Origin: a bacterium
GTDB taxonomy: Bacteria > Electryoneota > Electryoneia > Electryoneales > Electryoneaceae
DNA: 28,202 bases
Assembly (NCBI GenBank): GCA_028278125.1
Contig: JANQEY010000261.1
Span: forward strand, 1-28,202
Direction: 5' to 3'
Notes under the pieces: model-generated
Databases searched by the model: none
Told to the model about the DNA's origin: nothing
The model's input: only the letters and a program-made list of their open reading frames with translations
Position numbers and translations under genes: made by a program
Part shown: piece after piece, positions 15,877 to 25,036 of the stretch
Position numbering within the stretch: the first letter of the stretch is position 1
Layout of the letters: every line of letters begins with the position of its first letter

Positions 15877-18831
15877 TTATTTAATCAATAATATCCTCTG
15901 GGTATTTTCAAGCTTACCAGGGACATGAGCTTGGACGAAATACACACCACTGGACATATTTGATCCGTCAAGTTCGAACCTGTGATATCCCTTAACCAAT
16001 TCTCCGTCAGATAAAGTAGCAACCTTTTGCCCAATGATATTGAATACGTTTACCTCGAGAACCGAAGCCTCGGGAAGTGTAACTGTGATAGTAGTTTTCG
16101 GATTGAATGGATTCGGGTATGGCGGTAAGACATCAAACTCAAACGGGATTAATTCTCCATGGACTGTTCCAAACTCGGGTACAAAGTAGTATTCAATCGC
16201 CCCAAGGTCAGGTGCTTCGCCATTGTAATTTTCAGGAGGAATTTCTACTAACACTTCATCGTTAAATTCCAGATAATCTGTACCAGCATCGATGCAGGGG
16301 GAGTACCTGGCAAGACGGAAATCATTTTCTTCCGGATTCTCAAATTCAGGATCTTCATTCATATTATTGCCAAGGTCAACTCTTAACGCACCCTGGTAAT
16401 AATAAATTGCATCTTCACCATTCATAAGATTTGTGTGACCCATATAAAGATTTGAACTTGAGCGGTTAAGTGCTATTTCAATAAGTCCATTATTCCATAA
16501 AATTGAATTAACCAATAATATATCGCACTCTAAACCTGCGGATATTGCTCCACCTCCATTAGATTCGTTCCCTTGAATAGTGCAGTTGGTGATTTTTGGC
16601 TCACCATGATAGACTTTTATCGCCCCCCCGTCATCGGATTCATTACCGGAAAATACACAGTAAGAAAACTCTGGATCACTATAATATATACAGACAGCTC
16701 CTGCGTCATCTCCAGCGGTATTATTGTTGAATGTAGAATGTTTCACTACAGCATCTGTGCTTGTAAGTCTTAACGCGCCTCCATCGCTTCCAGAACTGTT
16801 ATTAATGAACCTGCAACTTTCTATTGTCGTATTATTAGAACTCGTCTCCATTCCACCACTTGTTGCAGATGCGACATTGCTTTCAAAAATACAATTGATA
16901 ACATCGAAATTTGCCGCAATAAAGCAATAAATGCCTCCGCCGTGTGAGCCATAATTATTACTTATTGTTGACCCTGATATAGTAACACTATCCATTGATG
17001 TGCAGTATATACCGCCACCCTTTGATGTTGATTCATTATTCAATATTTGTGAATCAGCTACATTTACCGAAGAATTCTCACTGCAATATATTGCACCTCC
17101 ATATCCCCAAAAATTCTGATTATCTCTAGCAGTATTTTCTTCAAGAAGAACCTCTGTCATTGATAATTCAGAATTCTCTAACATGATTCCACCTCCCTTA
17201 TAACCTGATATGCAGTTCCTTACTGTGATATTTGTCATTGTTACATCTGATTGGTTAAGTATTGCTACTCCTCCTCCACCCCAATCTGATTCACAGTTTT
17301 CGACTAACAGGTTATTAAGGATTACACTTGAAGAATCTATGTAAACTCCACCTCCTTTATTTACAATAAATGCTTCCATGACATCACCATTTCTAAATGT
17401 CAGGTTTTCTATAAAACATCCATCATTACCACTAAGCTTCATCAGACGAGTTTCGCCTTCTGCATCGAGAATAACATTATCTTCAGATTCACCTATGATT
17501 GAAACATGACTTTTCATATTTAGCGGAAAAGCCTCACCGGTTGAACTACGACTGTATAAACCATCCGCGACATGAATTGACTTTGGTTCATCACTGTCGG
17601 ACACAATCTTTGCAAGTGCCAGGCTGATACATTTTAGAGGTTCATCAGGCGAAGTACCGGGATTAGCATTATTACCAAGTGGGCTTACGAACAGATCCTG
17701 GTTAACAGGTTCATTTTTACCATTGAGAATATCTAGTTCTATCTCATTATCAAATAAGCTGTAGACTTCATATTCTGAAGGAAGTAGTACCGTAAAAGTA
17801 TCAAGTATGATTTCGACCGGGTTGTCGACATACCAGCCAACAAATATATCGTTAGTCTCAAAGCCATAGTTATTATAGATATTGCAACGATTTTCCGCGT
17901 CAAATTCAGGTAAGGAAGGACCTCCAAAATTAATACCACCACCTTGATCAAAACTGATGTTATTTCTGACTGTCATCCCGGAGAATAAACCCTGGCAGTC
18001 ATCTAGATAAATAGCCCCACCGCCAAAGTAGCCCGCCACATTGTTATGGATATTTACATCTATGATATTTATTATTGAAGATGAAACCGATATTGCGCTT
18101 CCCTGATCGGCACTATTGTCAAAGATTTCGAGGCAATTCAAATATATGTCGTTGCTATCTGTGATTCTTAATCCGCCACCCGAATTAGCAGTACCATTCG
18201 AATATATAGACGAATTTTCGATCGTTATCTCATCAGAGTTTCTAAGACTAATTCCACTTCCCTCGTTGTCATAGACCTCTAAATTGTCAAATGAAGCTTC
18301 TGAATTCCAGTGACAATAAACACCACTGGAAGTATTTCTATATAATTTGGAATCCATTAATTGTACTGAAAATGATGAATCAAAGGTAACTCCTGAACCT
18401 GTGTTATCATGAACGAAAATGTTTTGCAATGTAGGGCTTGTGCCTACTCCACATCTAATTCCTCCTCCAGGATCTTCGCCATAAATAAAATATCCATTTC
18501 TAATTGATAATCCAATCATATGACTTGTTTGGTTTTCATAGTCATCGAATGTTACTACGTAGCCACTTCCGCCTCCATCAATTATCGTCTCGCTTATATA
18601 GGATGTATCCCCAGTCGTTATAAATAATGATCCGACAACAATGTTTTCGTCATCGAAGACAATATTTTCCTCGTATATACCCGGTTGAATCAATACCGTA
18701 TCACCTTCTGAAGCTTCGTTAATACCTGCCTGGATCGTAAGTTCGTCACCGGGAACGTTAATTATATCAGCAGATACCAGGAAAGGAATAAATGTCACCA
18801 GTATACATACAATTATAAGTGTGTATCGCAT
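15877..18831 (-). CDS. Secreted parallel beta-helix protein with type A sorting tail
   Basis: A 984-residue exported surface protein. The start is ATG 18831, with GGGTGA 4 nt upstream; a TTG four codons earlier overlaps that ribosome site. A signal peptide (MRYTLIIVCILV...LVSA) is followed by INVPGDELTIQAGINEASEGDTV, a common entry to right-handed beta-helix repeats, then many GGGI/GGAI and N.A....GGG turns. Near residue 378 a second entry begins (DLFVSPLGNNANPGTSPDEP, DUF1565-like), giving a second helix with ISGSTISNNYGSHGGGIYC-like coils. The last 80 residues are YPNPFNPKTTITVTLPE...FNIIGQKVATLSDG...SSGVYFVQA, a type A (T9SS/FlgD-like) sorting domain. Beta-helix proteins of this form can be polysaccharide lyases or surface adhesins; no catalytic residues can be picked out here. 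No terminator is visible downstream. Confidence 0.88.
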   Translation of the reverse strand: MRYTLIIVCILVTFIPFLVSADIINVPGDELTIQAGINEASEGDTVLIQPGIYEENIVFDDENIVVGSLFITTGDTSYISETIIDGGGSGYVVTFDDYENQTSHMIGLSIRNGYFIYGEDPGGGIRCGVGTSPTLQNIFVHDNTGSGVTFDSSFSVQLMDSKLYRNTSSGVYCHWNSEASFDNLEVYDNEGSGISLRNSDEITIENSSIYSNGTANSGGGLRITDSNDIYLNCLEIFDNSADQGSAISVSSSIINIIDVNIHNNVAGYFGGGAIYLDDCQGLFSGMTVRNNISFDQGGGINFGGPSLPEFDAENRCNIYNNYGFETNDIFVGWYVDNPVEIILDTFTVLLPSEYEVYSLFDNEIELDILNGKNEPVNQDLFVSPLGNNANPGTSPDEPLKCISLALAKIVSDSDEPKSIHVADGLYSRSSTGEAFPLNMKSHVSIIGESEDNVILDAEGETRLMKLSGNDGCFIENLTFRNGDVMEAFIVNKGGGVYIDSSSVILNNLLVENCESDWGGGGVAILNQSDVTMTNITVRNCISGYKGGGIMLENSELSMTEVLLEENTARDNQNFWGYGGAIYCSENSSVNVADSQILNNESTSKGGGIYCTSMDSVTISGSTISNNYGSHGGGIYCFIAANFDVINCIFESNVASATSGGMETSSNNTTIESCRFINNSSGSDGGALRLTSTDAVVKHSTFNNNTAGDDAGAVCIYYSDPEFSYCVFSGNESDDGGAIKVYHGEPKITNCTIQGNESNGGGAISAGLECDILLVNSILWNNGLIEIALNRSSSNLYMGHTNLMNGEDAIYYYQGALRVDLGNNMNEDPEFENPEENDFRLARYSPCIDAGTDYLEFNDEVLVEIPPENYNGEAPDLGAIEYYFVPEFGTVHGELIPFEFDVLPPYPNPFNPKTTITVTLPEASVLEVNVFNIIGQKVATLSDGELVKGYHRFELDGSNMSSGVYFVQAHVPGKLENTQRILLIK

Positions 18832-18883
18832 GAGTTCACCCAAGAATTCGGTAGCCTAAAAACATTCATTATATAAAATACAA

Positions 18884-18924
18884 ATAGGAATGTATTCACT
18901 GTCAACAGTGATATACATTCCTAT
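18884..18924 (-). terminator. Long stem-loop after the MFS transporter
   Basis: ATAGGAATGTAT then TCACTG (18884-18901) pair with CAGTGA then ATACATTCCTAT (18906-18924), an 18-bp stem with one bulged base and a 4-nt loop. It is followed on the minus strand by TTTGTATTTTATAT. It lies 54 bp past the transporter stop and upstream of the beta-helix gene. Confidence 0.8.
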
Positions 18925-18978
18925 AAAAATAATCTGAAATCGTTAGCTATCAGTTTGACGATCTATTTATCTCAAAAT

Positions 18979-20400
18979 CTAAAGCGTCCCCTTCTTTTTC
19001 CTGCTTTCAACATCGAGCCATTTTCTTCCGAGGAAAAGTGTAATCGGCGAAATCATTGTAGACGCACCAACTATAATCCACATCAACTCTGAGTTCCTGG
19101 CACCTTCCGCCGGGCAGAGATAATGCAATAACAATCCCGTAGCAGGTCCTGCGGCGACCTTGGCAAAGAACATCGGAGCCTTGGAATAGGCCATGTAGCT
19201 TGCTTCTTTACCCTCCGGGGCGATGCTGGCGGTGTAATCGTATATCCGTGGTGAATAGATCGCTTCACCTATTGACAACACTATCTGGAAGAGGACAATC
19301 ATCATGATCGATTCACCCAGCCCGAGGAAAAACACTGAACCGGCTGCGATAAAACTGCCGAGCATGATGACATTAAAACCCTTCATCTTGTGGGTTATGG
19401 CGGTCATCACCGGGACAAGGAAAATGATGATCAGCGGATTTATCGAGTATAATTTTCCGGTCCAGTTTTTCAGGCCGATCCGTTCCATGTAGAGGGGATA
19501 CAACGAATGATTATACTGGAAGATCATCTTCACCAGTACAAGCAGGAAAATGAAAGTGATAAAGATCCAGAAGGTTTTTTCGCTGGTAACCTCTTTCATC
19601 ACCTGCCAGGCGGATTTGTGTTCTGTCCCGGGGATTGGTGTAGCGGTATTTTCTTTTGCCGGCGCCTTCTTTGCCTCTTCGGTTTCATCTTCCTTAAAAG
19701 CTTCCTTCGGGATTTTTGTCCTGACAAAGAAGAATACCAGGACGAGCGATACCACCGTTGCTAATACCGCGACAAAAAAGATAATCTGGGTGGGACGGAT
19801 TACCATTTCCATGTTGAACAGGTTAAAACTAATCACCTCTGTAAATGTAGAACGTAACCAGTCGAGACTGACGCCTGCTATAAGGCTACCGACGTTCATA
19901 ACTACATAATACCAGGAGAATGCGTATTTCTGTGCCCTTTTGGTACTGAACAGTTTCACTGCCGCCGCAAGGAGAGGAATCATATAGGCGAATCCGACGG
20001 ACAAAACAAACAGGCCCGGGTAGATTATCCAGGGTTCAGTTGTGAAGGTAATCGCCACACGTCCGACCAGGGCTATAAGTAAACCGACGATTAACGCTTT
20101 TTTTATCCCCAGGCTGTCCGCGATAAAACCGACAAACAGCATGAAGAACGACATCGACGCGGAAAATATTCCGAAAATAGTACCGGCCTGGACATCTGTT
20201 AAACCCATGTCCTGGGTAAGAAACGCCATCAACACCAGTACCGATGAAAAATAGCAAAGACTCTCAAGTACCTTGATGATGAAAGAAATCCAGATTTCAC
20301 GGGGACAGGTCAACAGTCCTTTCAGACCTTCCCAGTAATCGACAGCAATACCTTTTAACATACCACCGGATTGTTCAGCAGGGTTGGAAGAAACGCTCAT
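18979..20400 (-). CDS. MFS transporter, POT/peptide-transporter-like
   Basis: A 473-residue inner-membrane protein with about 12 hydrophobic segments split 6+6 by a charged cytoplasmic loop near residues 230-260 (KEDETEEAKKAPAKE). The first-half loop FADSLGIKKALIVG, after transmembrane segment 2, fits the MFS G-x-x-x-D-x-x-G-x-R/K signature. VLESLCYFSSV in segment 1 and SPRIYDYTASIAPEGKEASYMA in the second half recall proton-coupled oligopeptide (POT/PTR2) transporters, which carry E..E(R)F.YY and a similar APEG.EA..M segment. The ExxER motif itself is not intact, so peptide transport is only a suggestion. The ATG at 20400 has a modest GGGAA upstream. A stem-loop terminator follows. Confidence 0.82.
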   Translation of the reverse strand: MSVSSNPAEQSGGMLKGIAVDYWEGLKGLLTCPREIWISFIIKVLESLCYFSSVLVLMAFLTQDMGLTDVQAGTIFGIFSASMSFFMLFVGFIADSLGIKKALIVGLLIALVGRVAITFTTEPWIIYPGLFVLSVGFAYMIPLLAAAVKLFSTKRAQKYAFSWYYVVMNVGSLIAGVSLDWLRSTFTEVISFNLFNMEMVIRPTQIIFFVAVLATVVSLVLVFFFVRTKIPKEAFKEDETEEAKKAPAKENTATPIPGTEHKSAWQVMKEVTSEKTFWIFITFIFLLVLVKMIFQYNHSLYPLYMERIGLKNWTGKLYSINPLIIIFLVPVMTAITHKMKGFNVIMLGSFIAAGSVFFLGLGESIMMIVLFQIVLSIGEAIYSPRIYDYTASIAPEGKEASYMAYSKAPMFFAKVAAGPATGLLLHYLCPAEGARNSELMWIIVGASTMISPITLFLGRKWLDVESRKKKGTL

Positions 20401-20504
20401 GGAATTCCCGTATTCTAAGTTGTATTAGTTTTCGATGGGAAGTCTAAGATGGATAGAGAGAGGGATAATGTCAAGGCTTATAATGAGATCGGATTGCAAC
20501 AAAC

Positions 20505-20843
20505 TCAGCTAGAGATGTCCTGCTCCTGGCTGGAATCGGGAATAATACTCTCTGGAGGAGCGATCGACCGAACAACCATTTCAAGAGTCATTCGTTCCGG
20601 TTGCTGCTGACCCGGGGTATAATGTGCAGCAAAGAAAAGGTCGTTGCTTCCATTTATTTTCCATGTATCAAGACGTAATTCCCTTTGCAGGCAGGCACGG
20701 ATCAGTGAGCTTTCGCCATAATCGAGGACTTCATAACCGTCATCTACTTTGCGCATGACGGCATATAACCCGGCATTGTTCTCCACTAGGCTGACTGACT
20801 TAAACGGACCATCAAACGTCAGGCCACCAATAATCGTTTCCAT
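20505..20843 (-). CDS. Small protein with GIY-YIG-like fold, function unknown
   Basis: A 112-residue soluble protein; the start at 20843 is chosen because GGAAGAGAG lies just upstream, whereas an in-frame start at 20933 would add 30 aromatic-rich, unlikely residues. The layout LTFDGPFKSV...NAGLYAVMRK...VLDYGESSLIRACL resembles a GIY-YIG domain: GLY at 25-27, YGES at 42-45, Arg49, and Glu88 in RMTLEMVVR where nucleases of this fold carry a catalytic glutamate. The phrase HYTPGQQQPERM also recalls a group of short uncharacterised bacterial proteins. Whether it has nuclease activity is unknown, and the classical second tyrosine and flanking positions are not all kept. It is on the same strand as its neighbours, with gaps of 104 bp (transporter) and 242 bp (glycosyltransferase). 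The acidic tail, about residues 100-112, is unlikely to be structured. Confidence 0.55.
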   Translation of the reverse strand: METIIGGLTFDGPFKSVSLVENNAGLYAVMRKVDDGYEVLDYGESSLIRACLQRELRLDTWKINGSNDLFFAAHYTPGQQQPERMTLEMVVRSIAPPESIIPDSSQEQDISS

Positions 20844-21085
20844 AACTCTCTTCCGAAGATGGTAAATTGAAATTCTGATTAAATAATAGAAATAATAAAA
20901 GTTGAAATTCAGCCCTAGTTTATAGCTTATCATGGCAGATATAGATAGTAAGTTTATGAAATATGCAACTCTAGGAGGTGAATAGTGTATTAAAAATTTA
21001 CCGAGATCGTCTTAATCGAAATATTCCAAAAGAATTAGGCAAAATCATAGATAGTTAAAGGAATATTGGTGATGAAATTTAAGGT

Positions 21086-22606
21086 TCAGTGTTTTTCACC
21101 AGGAAAACAAATCATAGTTGGACGTGTTCCGTAGCCACATGGTGGATAAAAAACGTCTGGATCAGTAAACAACAGTTTTTTATCCGGATAATTTTCTTTA
21201 ATCGCGACTGAAATTGAATCATCCATCCAGTCTTCGTTAGTTATAATTGCGCCATAGTGACGGTTGGAAATCCTCTCCATGAATGCTGATCGTAAAAATT
21301 CCGAGGCTCTCTCATCTTTGCCACGAAGGACGTCATAAATTGCCATCTTTGACGCATTGCCCGGTTTACCGGCCAGCCTGGCGTAGAATCCATGCTCATA
21401 TACCAGGACATCACCATTGATCCTGGATAAACGATTGACAAAATCGTTTCCGGCGTCCTGGTTTTCTTTGGTCGGGAGATAGTCTGCCGGACGATAAAAA
21501 AGCAGGATTGACTGGATAACAATCGCTGCTATTGTAATTGTTATCAGTGCCGGATTTGAAGCATTCTTTACCCTTTCCAGTACCAATGGAATGGCTAAGG
21601 CGGTGAGAATGGCGATCAATGCATAAACCGGCATTAAAACATTGTAATAACCACCGTGATGCATCCTCGAAAACAGGGACGCCCCTCCCATTCCGATTAC
21701 CAGGGAAAGTAAAAACAGTGACCGATCGTGAAGAAGGTTTTTCCTGTACCTGTAGCCCAGGTATACCAGGAAAACACACACCACCGGTAATGTATAGAGT
21801 AGATCTTCAAGGAAAAATGTGAGTGCCAGGGTTTCCTTCAGCTCATGACCGGACGGCAGGGTGAAAATATAAAAGAAATACCAGTAATTTGTCTGCTGGT
21901 TAATGGCAAGAATTGGAATAATCGCCAGGAGGAAAAATACTATTTCGAAAATTACTGCCTTCAACCTGTACCGCCAGGCAAGGTAAACCATGATGGGAAG
22001 AACAATTATCAATGCCTGTTGTTTGGTAAGAAAAGCCAGTGCAAAGATAATCGCTGATAATATCATCCCACCAATTTTATCACCATAAATCCTAAGCACA
22101 AAAATTCCAGCCAGGAGAAGGAACATAAACAGGCTGTCTACCCGGGCAAGATCGTACCAGCCACCCGTGAGCTTAAAACAAGCCGCAAAAAGTCCCGCAC
22201 TGAACAATCCTGCCAGGTTCGCATTTTTTTCGCTGAAAGATTTTACTTCGTTTTTAACAAGGAAAAACAGGACAACAAAACATCCGATTGTTGAGAGAAA
22301 TGACACCAGGCGAAGGGGTACAAATGATACAGCCCCCAATCCGGGATCATAACCAATAATTTTAGTGGCAGCTGCGCTTACCCAGTAATAGAGTGGTGGA
22401 TATATGTACGGCACAAAATCCGGTGATGGTTCCACGTATATCTGTTTTCCCGCCAGCACCCTGTCAACATGATCGAGAACCGTACCCTCCATCCATTCGA
22501 GCTCAAACGGATATCCTATCCTCAAAACAGAGATGACGACAAATAAGACGATAAAAATAATCGGGATAAATAAAAGGAATCTGTGAAGAGTTTTATGTTG
22601 ATTCAT
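21086..22606 (-). CDS. GT39/ArnT-like membrane glycosyltransferase family protein
   Basis: A 506-residue polytopic membrane protein with about ten hydrophobic segments in its first 370 residues and a soluble C-terminal domain. The first extracytoplasmic loop, after the first membrane segment, contains YPFELEWMEGTVLDHV and PYIYPPLYYW, a pattern seen in GT39/PMT_2-like proteins, where an acidic residue in this loop is catalytic. Such enzymes move a sugar from a polyprenyl-phosphate carrier to a protein, lipid or glycan on the outer face of the inner membrane; donor and acceptor are unknown here. The ATG is only 11 bp after the stop of the upstream FG-GAP gene and has no ribosome site of its own, suggesting translational coupling. 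This makes glycosylation of those surface proteins an attractive but unproven idea. Confidence 0.75.
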   Translation of the reverse strand: MNQHKTLHRFLLFIPIIFIVLFVVISVLRIGYPFELEWMEGTVLDHVDRVLAGKQIYVEPSPDFVPYIYPPLYYWVSAAATKIIGYDPGLGAVSFVPLRLVSFLSTIGCFVVLFFLVKNEVKSFSEKNANLAGLFSAGLFAACFKLTGGWYDLARVDSLFMFLLLAGIFVLRIYGDKIGGMILSAIIFALAFLTKQQALIIVLPIMVYLAWRYRLKAVIFEIVFFLLAIIPILAINQQTNYWYFFYIFTLPSGHELKETLALTFFLEDLLYTLPVVCVFLVYLGYRYRKNLLHDRSLFLLSLVIGMGGASLFSRMHHGGYYNVLMPVYALIAILTALAIPLVLERVKNASNPALITITIAAIVIQSILLFYRPADYLPTKENQDAGNDFVNRLSRINGDVLVYEHGFYARLAGKPGNASKMAIYDVLRGKDERASEFLRSAFMERISNRHYGAIITNEDWMDDSISVAIKENYPDKKLLFTDPDVFYPPCGYGTRPTMICFPGEKH

Positions 22607-22617
22607 AGTAGTAAAAT

Positions 22618-24981
22618 TTATTTCATCAGTACTATTTTACGAACCACTTCCATTTGCCCCGGGACATTAGCCTTGACAAAATATATCCCACCCGCAAGGC
22701 TCGAACCGTTAAACTCGAATGTACGATATCCCGCCTGGTAATCCCTGTCCGCCAGTGTCGCCACCTGCTGACCAAGGATATTATAAACGTCGACAGCCAG
22801 GTAAGATGCTTTGGGCAGACCGATTGTAATTGATGTTACGGGGTTAAAGGGATTCGGGTAGATGGATGTTAATTCGTACTCGGTCGGGATTTCCCGGTGT
22901 TCCTGTTTGTCAACCGAATTTATATCGATAGTAAAACTGTATACCTGGTTCGCCCAGGTTAAATTATCTCTTAAATCACTTGCAGCGATCGTCCACCAGT
23001 ACTCGTTACCATTAATACCAGTGAACATATAATATGTATTAAGGGTACCGTTATGATAACCCTGTTGGATGTTATCAGGATTATCCGTGATGTATATCCT
23101 GTAAACGGAAAGATCGTCATCCGGATCTATTGATTCTTCCCACTCTAGAAAGACTCTCAATGAATCAACTAATATACTTCCGCTGTCAGGTTGGAGTAGG
23201 TTAAATGGTAGTGGATGAAAACCATCAACAAGAGTAAAACTATAAACTTGTTCAGCCCAAGTTTCATTGCTCAGGCTGTCTCGCGCCAATACTGTCCACC
23301 AGTATAAAATTTCGAATTCACCTGAGAATATTAACTCAGTAGAATTAGTATTTTCGATAGGACTATCGTAGAGGTCATTAAGGTTTTCATCAAGATATAT
23401 ATCATATGAATGAAAATTACCATCAGGATCGGTGGCAGCTTCCCATTCGAGCAATACTTCATTTGAACCTACTATACTTCCACTGTCAGGCTGGAGGAGG
23501 TTAAATGGTAAAGGGGATTGTCCCGGTGGAACAATTGTGAAACTATAGATTCTATCCGCCCATGTTTCATGATTAAGGCTGTCCCTTGCCAAAACAGACC
23601 ACCAGTACTGGGTATCAAATTCACCGGTAAATGTAAAGCTGTTAGCCAAAGTACTGTCATAAAAACTTTCATCGAGATTGTCGGGATCTTCGGATAAATA
23701 AATCCAGTAAGAAGACAGATCCTGGTTCGGGTCATGCGCGATTCCCCATTCGAGTGATAGTTCAATAGATGTTAGAATAGCTCCATCAACAGGTAGCATA
23801 AGTGAAAAATTTTGAGGTGGAACGGGATCATCTATGTAGAACTCGTTAAGGTAACAGGCGATTTTATCATCGCTATAAGAGGAGAAAAGCACATCATGAT
23901 CTCCATCTCCATCAAGATCAATACTGAAAACTGATGTTGCATTATCAGCATTATCTGATATTATTTGCCGAGCACCAAAATCACCCAACCCATCGATATT
24001 CTCATACCAGGCAATAGTATTGTCTCCACGTGATGCAGAAAGAACATCATTGTCACCATCATTATCGATGTCGATGCTGTAGACAGACCTGGCGGCAATC
24101 GCATTGTTAGTAATGATCTGTTCGGTGCTAAAATCCCCCAGTCCATCCAAGTTTTCATACCAGGCAATTTTATGATCAAAATATGACGCCGAAAGGACAT
24201 CAAAATCTCCATCTCCATCCAAATCTGCACTGAACACTGACATGGCATAATTTGCTGAAAACGTAATAATCTGTTGATCACCAAAATCACCTAATCCATC
24301 AGTATTCTCGTACCACGCTATTTTATCATCCATAGATGACGCCGAAAGGACATCATAGTCACCATCACCATCAAGGTCACAACTGTATAAAGACCATGCT
24401 CCATCCGCTAATGTTGTAATAATTTGTTGATTTCCAAAATCACCCAGACCATCAGTATTCTCGTACCAGGCTATTTTATCATCTCCCGAAGAAGCTGATA
24501 AAACGTCTATATCTCCATCACCATTCAGATCGGCACCATAGACACATGAGGCACCATCAGCAGCCGAGGTAATTATCTGTTGATCTCCAAAACTCCCAAG
24601 TCCATCTGTATTCTCAAACCACGAGATTCGATTATTTCCGGGGGCTGTTGATAAAACATCATTATCACCATCACCGTCAAGGTCTATGCTGAATACGCAA
24701 TTAGCACCGTTTGCATCAGTAGTGATTATATGCGCAGTACCATCAGGATTTTCATACCAGGCTATCTTATCATCATTAGAAGATGCAGAGAGAATATCAT
24801 TGTCACCGTCACCGTCAAGATCGATGCTGTAAACATACCTGGCTTCATCAGCATCAGTAGTTATTATAATTTCATCACTAAAAGTCACCTGTGCTGAAGA
24901 AGAGAGAGGAAAGAATAAGACAAGTAACAGTATTAATAGAACTGCATACCTGCTGGAAAATGAATGGTTAAGAATCTTCAA
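22618..24981 (-). CDS. Secreted FG-GAP/VCBS propeller protein with type A sorting tail (7 units)
   Basis: A 787-residue exported surface protein. The start is a TTG at 24981 with AGGGGG 5 nt upstream (24987-24992). A signal peptide of about 31 residues ends in SSSAQ. Residues about 35-383 hold seven VCBS/FG-GAP units of about 51 residues, each with DLDGDGDNDVLSAS (a Ca2+-binding DxDxDG-type loop) and DDKIAWYEN; seven units would close one seven-bladed beta-propeller. Three fibronectin-like modules of about 100 residues follow, each with a PFNLLQPDSG opening, YWW in the middle and ETWA.QVYSFT at the end. The last 80 residues (708-787) are YPNPFNPVTS...VYNILGQQVATLADRD...AGGIYFVKA, the sorting tail. 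It is a shorter paralog of the gene 55 bp upstream. Likely roles are adhesion or ligand binding; no enzymatic motif is seen. Confidence 0.88.
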   Translation of the reverse strand: MKILNHSFSSRYAVLLILLLVLFFPLSSSAQVTFSDEIIITTDADEARYVYSIDLDGDGDNDILSASSNDDKIAWYENPDGTAHIITTDANGANCVFSIDLDGDGDNDVLSTAPGNNRISWFENTDGLGSFGDQQIITSAADGASCVYGADLNGDGDIDVLSASSGDDKIAWYENTDGLGDFGNQQIITTLADGAWSLYSCDLDGDGDYDVLSASSMDDKIAWYENTDGLGDFGDQQIITFSANYAMSVFSADLDGDGDFDVLSASYFDHKIAWYENLDGLGDFSTEQIITNNAIAARSVYSIDIDNDGDNDVLSASRGDNTIAWYENIDGLGDFGARQIISDNADNATSVFSIDLDGDGDHDVLFSSYSDDKIACYLNEFYIDDPVPPQNFSLMLPVDGAILTSIELSLEWGIAHDPNQDLSSYWIYLSEDPDNLDESFYDSTLANSFTFTGEFDTQYWWSVLARDSLNHETWADRIYSFTIVPPGQSPLPFNLLQPDSGSIVGSNEVLLEWEAATDPDGNFHSYDIYLDENLNDLYDSPIENTNSTELIFSGEFEILYWWTVLARDSLSNETWAEQVYSFTLVDGFHPLPFNLLQPDSGSILVDSLRVFLEWEESIDPDDDLSVYRIYITDNPDNIQQGYHNGTLNTYYMFTGINGNEYWWTIAASDLRDNLTWANQVYSFTIDINSVDKQEHREIPTEYELTSIYPNPFNPVTSITIGLPKASYLAVDVYNILGQQVATLADRDYQAGYRTFEFNGSSLAGGIYFVKANVPGQMEVVRKIVLMK
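23835..24900 (-). repeat. Seven-unit FG-GAP repeat region
   Basis: Coding repeats inside the 787-residue protein. Unit identifiers after SAS/STA/FSS are SNDD, PGNN, SGDD, SMDD, YFDH, RGDN and YSDD. The first unit has the short linker YENPDGTAHIIT; most others have YENTDGLGDFG.QQIIT. Confidence 0.8.
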
Positions 24982-24986
24982 TTTAT

Positions 24987-24992
24987 CCCCCT
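24987..24992 (-). promoter_or_regulatory. Ribosome site supporting a TTG start
   Basis: AGGGGG on the minus strand, 5 nt before TTG 24981. With the signal peptide that follows directly, it supports the non-ATG start. Confidence 0.7.
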
Positions 24993-25036
24993 ATTAAATA
25001 AGCGATAGTATTTCGAGTAGTGGCAGTACAGTATGG

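Noticed and set aside
15340..15891. 183-codon plus-strand frame over the start of the GH13 gene
   Set aside because: Antisense to the conserved N-terminal region of the debranching enzyme and without homology I can recognise.
20970..20990. AGGAGGTGAATAGTG ribosome-site-like sequence on the plus strand
   Set aside because: The GTG that follows leads to a stop after two codons, so no gene is started there.
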